Assembly: GCA_001414485.1 (NCBI GenBank)
Contig: LLEY01000019.1
Coordinates: 248,001 to 312,000, forward strand
Direction of reading: 5' to 3'
From: Calycina herbarum
Lineage: Eukaryota; Ascomycota; Leotiomycetes; Helotiales; Pezizellaceae
Length of the DNA: 64,000 nucleotides
The position numbers were made by a program, and so were the translations under genes. The notes below the pieces were generated by a model. It worked only from the letters and a program-made list of their open reading frames with translations, did no database searches and was not told the DNA's origin. Positions 57,801-64,000 of this stretch are shown piece after piece. Positions within the stretch are counted from its first letter, which is position 1. Each line of letters begins with the position of its first letter.

Positions 57801-58180
57801 TCTTCGGGGAAAAGCTATCAGTTTTGGAATCCAAGTTCATGGAGGAACGACGCAAAAATCCCTGGGCAAGATAATCACGATCCGACCAAACTGGATGTTG
57901 ATGGCGCGGGGTCGCGGGGGGAGGAAAGGCAAGGCAGCGTGGTTAGCAAGTTAAGTAGTGATGAGACTTCGGGTCTTGAGGAGGAGAGTGATGGGGAGGC
58001 ATTGTCCTGTAAGAAATGCCACAGGTACGTTTGCTTAGCCATCTTTTCCATTTATCAGACACAGTTTCTTACGATGCGTTACCCAATAGCAAAGATTTTC
58101 GAGCCAAAAAGGTCATTGGAAGAGGGTCACGACTCGTTTGTGTCAGGTGTAACCGGTTGATCCCTGGGAAAAGTGATTGA
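54896..58180 (+). CDS. WDR44/Dgr2-like WD40 repeat protein
   Basis: Six exons: 54896-55040, 55192-55325, 55408-55589, 55688-57238, 57299-58024 and 58090-58180; 2829 bp, 942 residues. The N-terminus is disordered; HYILKRTNTANAIPPKLR and RKGVSFLSRFSIIGGKKK form the conserved linker of the family, and YIKVRAHNKKVREFNRMFLA follows. WD repeats start at IWATEFSKDGKYLAAAGRDQ and include REFRGHSGEILDLSWSKNNF, SSSMDKEVRLWHIS and CAFKHKDFVTSIAFHP. The C-terminal part is Ser/Asn-rich and ends in a small zinc-ribbon-like pair (SCKKCHSKDFRA .. RLVCVRCNR). Homologs (mammalian WDR44, yeast YMR102C/Dgr2) act in Rab11-linked trafficking or are uncharacterised. The last seven codons and the stop come from a repeat insertion (58157-58356). 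Confidence 0.88.
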
Positions 58181-58356
58181 TTGACTGTGATGAGAGAAGA
58201 ACTTTCCCAGGAGTGAAGCTAGCTACTGCTAATATACATAAAATCCATAAAGGATCTTTCACCAGATCCTACACCAAAGGACCTTTCTCCTGCTCCTGCA
58301 TGAAAGGTCCTGAAACAAGGAAAGTACACAAAGATTCTTAGAGTCCCTAGAATCAA
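58157..58356 (+). repeat. MITE-like 200-bp repeat, copy B (at 3' end of the WD40 gene)
   Basis: Begins TTGATCCCTGGGA and ends TCCCTAGAATCAA, i.e. imperfect 13-bp inverted ends (10 of 13 pair). Homologous over its length to 41741-41939. It overlaps the last 24 bp of the WD40 coding sequence. No clear target duplication is visible. It has no coding capacity. Confidence 0.8.
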
Positions 58357-59171
58357 CTCAGGTGTGGCACGACGGCGGAGTAAAAATTGCCCTCCTTCAC
58401 CGAGAGAGGTTATTGTCTAGCAGTTTTTGTATATTCCGGTGTCGAGGGTTCAAACTCGTATTTTTCCATCGCGACTTCGTTGGTTCGAGGCACGTCTTGA
58501 ATAACCAGACTTGGATACATAGATAGGTATATTCATAGAAATGTATATACTTGTATATTCAAGCAATTCTCGAATTGTTGACGGTGGTTGAGAGATCCAT
58601 TACTCTTCCGAAGGGATATGATTCTTCAACTTTTCAACCTTTTCCTATGCATGTTCGTTCTATGCCCCAATCCGTGCCATACCATTTCATTGCTTTACTA
58701 AACCACAGCTCGTGATTTCTTGCAGAAACACGAAAGTGTCATTTACGATGCGTAGCCGGCATTTAGCCATGACCCGGATTGGATGATGTTGCGGTGGAGT
58801 GACGTTGAAATCGGGTCAGATTTATGCTGGCCAATTATTGCAATGTTACCCCACCATGAACGGGTTCCTGGGTCATGACCGGGGAAGACAGCAACAGTAT
58901 TTTGCTTCTCCGCCTTCTCCTTGGAACTCCCAAATCCTGTAGGGGATAATATTTGTTGTCGATTCAACATGCTAGGTACGGTGTGGTGCGTCGCTATTTG
59001 AGGAACTTATTTTGAACCGAGAAGGAAATATAAAAACCGCTTTGTTTTCTCGATTTGCCAGTTCCCACTCATCCGAGATTCAATTATCAGGTGTTACTAC
59101 TAGAGAATATTATCACAAACCCATATTTCAGACCACTTGTCGCTTCTTCAAACCAAACAAACACGATACCA
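58181..59171. other. Intergenic, about 1 kb
   Basis: Holds the rest of repeat copy B, the 3' flank of the WD40 gene and the protoglobin promoter. A B-box-like GGGTTCAAACTCG near 58446 lacks an A box and is not called as tRNA. Nothing else recognised. Confidence 0.4.
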
Positions 59172-60118
59172 ATGTCACCACCAATGATGCAAAATATACC
59201 CACATCCTCACTTTCACATCTTCCCAGTCGAATATCCTACCTCGCTACGTTTCTGAATTTCACAGATGACGACAAAGAAGCTCTACTAGCAGCTAAACCA
59301 CTCGTCGCACCACTCATTCCAGCCATTCTCGAAGCTGTTTACACCAAGCTGTTGAGTTTTGACATCACGGCCAAGGCTTTCGTACCGAAAAACACCGACT
59401 ACGAAGGGGATGTTGTGAAGAATGTACAGGAATTGACCTTGGAGCATCCACAAATCGCATTGAGAAAAGATTTTTTGAAGGTAAGGCTAGAGACGTCAAG
59501 TTCCAACAATTGGAAAGACATATGATACCACTCATCGTGTCTCAGTGCTAAGAAAGGTTTAACGCGAGTGCTTGACTACTAGCATTTGAAGAAACAGTTC
59601 TCCTATTTCCCTTTTCATCCGTCTTAACTTCAATGCTCTTGGTCGTGAAAAGATTCCTCGGCTAACCTAACGCTCCAGAATTACCTCGTTCGACTCGTTT
59701 CCACAACAGATCTTTCTCCGGTGCGTCCGCCTCCACTACATCACTTCACGAAGCTAATAAACTCATTCAGGACTCCTCTTTCTGGGTTTATCTCAATAAC
59801 GTAGGCATCATGCACACCGGTCAACCTGGGTTTAAGCACAGACAAAAGAGACCAGATCTGAAGGTGGACTACATACACATGTCTGCACTTCTGGGTTTCG
59901 TAGAAGATATTGTCGTCGGAGCCGTACTTGGGATGGACGAAATAGATTTGGCAATGAAGGGGAAGGTCATTCGAGCATTCAACAAGGTGCTTTGGATTCA
60001 AAATGATCTCATGGCTCGACATTATGTTGGCAAAGAGGGTGACGAGCTCCAGAAAGAGGTTACTCCTCCCACCGAGGATGATGAAAAAATTGCTGGCAGT
60101 TGTCCTTTTAGCCGTTGA
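59172..60118 (+). CDS. Protoglobin / globin-sensor domain protein
   Basis: Single-domain heme protein of the protoglobin family, proposed to bind oxygen or NO; cellular role in fungi unknown. Three exons: 59172-59480, 59679-59720 (42 bp) and 59771-60118; 699 bp, 232 residues. Family blocks: SRISYLATFLNFTDDDKEAL, AAKPLVAPLIPAILEAVYTK, LLSFDITAKAFVPKN, LTLEHPQIALRKDFLKNYLV across the first splice, GIMHTGQPGFKHR, and ILWIQNDLMARHYV-like LWIQNDLMARHYVGKEGDEL near the C-terminus. Start chosen at MSPPMMQNIP because the family begins just before the SRIxYL block; in-frame upstream Met codons at 59055 and 59160s would add sequence with no family match. No signal peptide. Confidence 0.88.
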
Positions 60119-61486
60119 ACCGATGTTCCTTTTTTACATCGCCTGGAGTTCGAGAGGAGGGAAAAGGAGGTTTGGATATGATCAAGGCATTTCGGTTTTC
60201 ATTTGCGTACTAATACTCCCATGTACATTACCATCCCTAATATGAAAGAATACAAAGTCGACACATCCACTGCGAATAGAATAGTTGAAAATTGAGGACA
60301 GGAGAAAAGAGATTTCTTCTTTGGTCACATTTCAAATACACCGAACTCATGGCAGCATACACTTTTACTTGCCGACAAACGTTTGCAAGAATTTTGTAAT
60401 GGTGGTTTTTCCCCAATAAAAGTAGTGTGGGAGTCTAGTTGCAACAAGTATAGCAACCCAAGCATTCGCATTCCGATTTTTATTTGAGTAATTCAACCAG
60501 CCATTCAACTCTCCAAGAAAATTGGTTCCTGATTCGCCACGACGTAGAAACAAGGCAATGTCGTAAAACGGGTACCGCATTGTTGGAAAACTGTGCCAAA
60601 ACTTTCCAAACGTATGACGATCAGCATTCGCGTTTGATGCTGTATGTAAGAAAATCAGCGAGAAGTGGTGCCTCTGCTCCGCAGTCGTTCTCTCTTGAGG
60701 TTTTCATCGTCATCATTCTATTTAAACCATGTGTACCTTGGAAGCTTCTGGGATACGAGATAAATAATTATCTTTATATAGTATATTATAACTAGGCTAA
60801 TATATATTAATAAGTACTAAATCTTAAAGCTAAAATATAATAGCGTTTATACTTCTCTTCTTATATTAGAATAATTTCTAGACTTTATTATATTTTATCT
60901 TATACTTAGCTACTTTAGCATTTTTCCTCACCTTTTACTACCGAGGTTCTACCGAGGACTCGCTTATATTAGTTAAATAGAGACAGAGCGTACCGACTCT
61001 CCTCTTCTCTCTTTAGTTTAGTTTTCCTCAATACAAGGTACCAATCTACAAGCACTTCTTTTAGTGCATTTGAAGAGGGCCGTCACAGAGGGGGATATAG
61101 ACTTGGATTGGGAAAAAGGGCTTGACGCTTTTGGGCTTGGAATATAGTGAATACTCTACGCTATAGGCAACATCAAAGGAAAGAGAGTATAAAGAATAAG
61201 TTAAAAGATAAGGAAATACTATACGATCCCCTGATCCCTCGCCGGACTTGTACTTACAGCATTCCACACTAAAAACAGATAAACAAGTGCTTGCTTACTT
61301 AGTAAGAGGATCCCCCAAGGGATACAGGATCCCCGCGACCATCGACAAGCCCCTCACCAAGCCTAATTCTCTGCTTCCTTCCCAATCAATTCAAGCTTTT
61401 CGTATAGTTGATACTTGACCACACTGTCAACAGAAAAACCCCTCCCTATCCGTCAGCTAAACCTACAACTACTGAAATAAACGAAA
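60119..61486. other. Intergenic and start of right-hand repeat region
   Basis: 60119-60780 is ordinary non-coding DNA. From about 60781 the sequence turns very AT/TA-rich (60781-60990) with loss of CpA, then returns to normal composition at 61020-61480. Small ORFs have no recognisable product. Confidence 0.4.
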
Positions 61487-62640
61487 ATGCTTCTTAAAAA
61501 GCTCTCTAACGAGGTGGGTATTCTCTGGGTTCTTTTTTCCCCCTCCTTTAGCTGTTTTATCGTATAAGAGTTTGTTTCCTCCCTAGACAGCTCTACTACC
61601 CCTTACACAGTCCTTGTTTCTCCTTATCTTTAACAGACATACTTTGAAATAGCAAAACTAACTTAGAGCTCCTCTATAGCTGGTTAGGAAAGTTTTATCC
61701 CAGTTTACAGACAATAAAGGGAGGCGTAGCTTAGTCAACCTTGCGTTAACCTATCGCACGCTATATAATTTCGTTAAACCCTTCCTCTACTGAAATCTTA
61801 AAACTCGTCCAACGATGTCCAAGTCGCAGACTAAATAGTAGCATATACGTCAGACGTTATAGCAGCAACCTGGCTACAGAAAATTCACCCGCTCTCTTAA
61901 GGTACTTACATCAGCAGCGACAACGGCGTTACCTAAAGATTATGTAGAATTCAAGAGCGGTACTACTTAGGTGTTAGATTTCTTCAGATGGTTTCCTAAC
62001 TTATATAAACTCCACACGACCATGCCTCTCTTAAGGTTCCTGTTAATTAGTAGTCTTCCCTCTTAAGAATCCTTAATTCAACTACACTTTTAGGGTAATA
62101 TAATCACCATTTCGCAAATCCTTAAGTTCATGGCTTTTCTAAAACTTCGTCTTCTGTAATTCGACTATACAGAGTTTTTTCTCAGTCGGGCGCCTCTTAG
62201 TAAGGACTATACAAATATGAACACTGTCCTTCAGTCACTTATACTTGGGGATCATGCTTATCTATGCTCTCGGACGCTTAAGGCTATAATCAGACGCTGT
62301 CTAGATTTGCGTGTTCTGAAATACTCTATACCTCTCGATATAATTAACAAAACTTATGAGCCGCTTTATTCTTAGAGTAATTATATAGATCTTTCTTACG
62401 ACATGTCCCCGGTCAGGCTCTTACTAACACTGGCTCCTCTATCTTTAACGCTTACTAGTCTATATTTATATAGGCGGAACCAGAGATAGTATACCTACGA
62501 TAGATCTAGATTAGATCTCAGCATATTTGTTTCCCTTACCGAACTCGAAATCTTTTCGCTATGCCTTCTACCCTCTATATACCTTTCTAACCTCTGAGAC
62601 GGAATATATAAACTCTTATCAAAATCTCTTAAGAATCTAC
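61487..62640 (+). pseudogene. RIP-damaged F-box/LRR-like gene
   Basis: Start-like ATG at 61487 (MLLKKLSNE, the opening type of fungal F-box proteins) directly followed by a GTGGGT donor. After a probable intron one frame can be followed with stops that look like RIP products. It contains SLVNLALTYRTLYNFVKPFL, typical of the F-box second half, then leucine-rich segments (MNTVLQSLILGDHAYL, LLLTLAPLSLTLTSLYLYRR, FVSLTELEIFSLCLLPSIYL) spaced as in LRR-like chains. F-box proteins recruit substrates to SCF ubiquitin ligases. At least eight in-frame stops make this copy inactive. Boundaries approximate. Confidence 0.5.
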
Positions 62641-63013
62641 GCGTAAGTTAAAAATTCTAAATTCAATTCTCTAGTACTATATCTAACTATTGATTATAAG
62701 CGTCTAAGTGAATCTATAATTCTATATTAATATATAGTTAGATATAGATAAGATAGTAGACAAAATACTATAATAAGATACTCTAAGGCTCTATACGAAG
62801 ATTATTCACACTCTTCTTCTTATAAGCGAAAATCTTCTATATATAAGTAATAGTATAAATAGCCTCGTCGATTATATAGACACTTTAGTTATAGGTCTCG
62901 GTGTTAAAGAGGAGAAGAGAGACTAGTTTAGTAATATAAGCGAGTTACCTTCTAAGAACGTTGAAAAGAAAGAAAAAAATACTAAGTAGTTAGTACTCTA
63001 ACTTTAAATAATT
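62641..63013. other. RIP-degraded spacer with a perfect 13-bp inverted repeat
   Basis: TA-rich DNA without a frame of interest. TATATCTAACTAT at 62678-62690 is repeated inverted at 62734-62746. Confidence 0.5.
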
Positions 63014-63451
63014 TATAACGAAACTCAAACGAACTAAACAAAGATGACTAAGTCTCGAAGGTTGGTATATAGGTAAGAAGTACAGATGCGCCGGGTTATT
63101 TACTTAGAAGTGAACTCGTTACTTGTATTAATAATATTAAATAAGATGATAAGATTGATAACTAAAGTTGAGTACGAAGCTCCTATCTAGTAGCAGACGT
63201 GCCAGTCTTATATAGAACTGTAGTCTTCTGTTTCAGTCGCTCTAGTCGCTCGCTCTGATCGCTTTAGTCGATAGGCGACTTAGGCGACTTAGGCGACTAA
63301 GTCACGTGATGCTTCCTACCAAAGGAAATCCATGGATTGCTTAGCTATTCTAAGGATCCCTCTTTTGCTTATAAGAGTTCTCGATAGTGCTTAACCTGTT
63401 AGAGCGCTGCCTGTTCTTCACTTATTACATACTTATACGTAATTCGTAACA
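63014..63451 (-). repeat. LTR, second member of the solo-LTR family, RIP-mutated
   Basis: 438 bp whose reverse complement aligns with 37623-38097: TGTTACGAATTACG versus TGTCACGAATCACG at one end and TTCGTTATA versus TTCGTTACA at the other. The internal stretch CTAGATAGGAGCTTCGT is shared unchanged. A 9-bp tandem unit (AGGCGACTT, three copies near 63276-63300) occupies the place of the CGCCTACAT repeats in the other copy. Flanking 5-mers differ (TAATT and CTATC), so it is not a simple solo LTR. A purine-rich AAGAAGAGGATAG on the minus strand abuts its outer end and suggests a 3' LTR with internal sequence to the right. Confidence 0.8.
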
Positions 63452-64000
63452 CTATCCTCTTCTTAGCCTAGCGTGTCCCTACGCTTAAGTACGACCTAAG
63501 AAATACCGTAAGAAGGCTATCGGCCTTCTCTTACTATAATGTTTTTAATAACACTATCTATAAAAGATAAACTAAAGTAAAATCGTATTAATAACGCCCT
63601 CTATATCGATCGAGTAGGATCCGAAATATCGTCTTATACTCGCTGTCTTACTTCTACGTCCGGTTATCGCTATATATCTATTACCGGGGGTAAGAAATAT
63701 TCTAAGTATACTAGGAAGAGTAAAACTTATAATATTAAGAAGCAAAATCGAATCCTCTTAACTTTTAAATAGGAATCTCTTAACACATAGAAACGCCGTC
63801 TACGGGTCGAGGAGGAAACGGCCTATTAGGCCTAAGAAAAAGCCTTTTAGGCCTAGTAGGAAGCAATGTTAAAAGTTCTCCGTCTTCGAGCATAGTAACG
63901 TCTTCTTAATAAACGAGAATAATAAATACTTCGTCGAGGCCTTAATACTCTTTAAGAGCTAGATAAAGCTAAGGAGAAGGAGGAAAAGGAAAAAGAGGAG
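63452..64000 (+). pseudogene. RIP-degraded transposon ORF, coiled Lys/Arg/Glu-rich (cut by window end)
   Basis: One plus frame can be read from about 63590 to the window edge with only Gln/Trp-derived stops. It has a basic middle, then RVEEETAY, MLKVLRLRA, RLLNKRE, ILRRGLNTL and an acidic-basic KAKEKEEKEKEE end. This resembles the C-terminal coiled part of some fungal DDE (pogo-like) transposases or gag-like proteins; I cannot decide which. The orientation conflicts with the minus-oriented LTR at 63014-63451, so two elements may be nested. Confidence 0.35.

Noticed and set aside
58440..58460. Possible tRNA (GGGTTCAAACTCG B-box-like)
   Set aside because: No A box at the right distance and no cloverleaf; a similar lone B-box-like match near 12165 was dropped for the same reason.
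42778..60118. A secondary-metabolite or riboflavin gene cluster
   Set aside because: No polyketide, peptide or terpene synthase and no pathway grouping; RIB3, COQ3, ADE1 and the deaminase are housekeeping genes in unrelated divergent pairs.

Overview
This window is nuclear DNA of a filamentous ascomycete (Pezizomycotina; a Leotiomycetes-like fungus is my best guess, without certainty). Evidence: short GT..AG introns of about 45-80 bp with CTNAC-like branch points, intron-rich single-copy housekeeping genes, ascomycete-type proteins (large catalase with a C-terminal DJ-1-like domain, fungal protoglobin, HFM1/MER3, TFIIE-beta), and transposon DNA carrying a strong repeat-induced point mutation (RIP) signature: CpA/TpG nearly absent, CAG/CAA turned into TAG/TAA, CpG kept.

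Layout. 1-28.2 kb is gene-bearing: the N-terminal two thirds of an Mlp1/TPR nuclear-basket protein (cut by the window edge), TFA2, a DsbA/FrnE-like thioredoxin-fold protein, a doubtful membrane-protein gene, a disordered conserved protein, the meiotic helicase HFM1, a nucleotide-sugar transporter and a large-subunit catalase. 28.5-39.4 kb is one Tc1/mariner-type DNA transposon with 115-bp terminal inverted repeats and TA target duplications. It carries a RIP-killed DDE transposase at the left and a second RIP-killed lysine-rich ORF at the right. A 6.0-kb Ty3/gypsy retrotransposon (target duplication ATAAG) and a young, un-RIPped solo LTR (target duplication CGCCG) are nested inside it. 39.7-60.1 kb is gene-bearing again: a small secreted protein, a wrecked GT31-type glycosyltransferase pseudogene split by a 200-bp repeat, RIB3, COQ3, a serine carboxypeptidase, a His-rich single-pass membrane protein, a DUF1295/steroid-reductase-like enzyme, ADE1, a Rib2-type deaminase, a WDR44-like WD40 protein and a protoglobin. 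60.8-64 kb is again RIP-degraded: an F-box/LRR-like relic, a second copy of the young LTR family and an unassigned repeat ORF.

The housekeeping genes sit mostly in divergent pairs sharing short promoters (MLP1/TFA2, RIB3/COQ3, DUF1295/ADE1, Rib2-like/WDR44-like) and do not form a biosynthetic cluster. Two riboflavin-pathway genes (RIB3 and a Rib2-type deaminase) lie about 10 kb apart, but each is paired with an unrelated gene. The most unusual material is the layered transposon archaeology: the RIP boundary falls at the inner edge of the inverted repeats, the solo LTR lands unmutated inside RIP-dead DNA, and a 200-bp repeat family both breaks the GT31 gene and supplies the last codons and stop of the WDR44-like gene.
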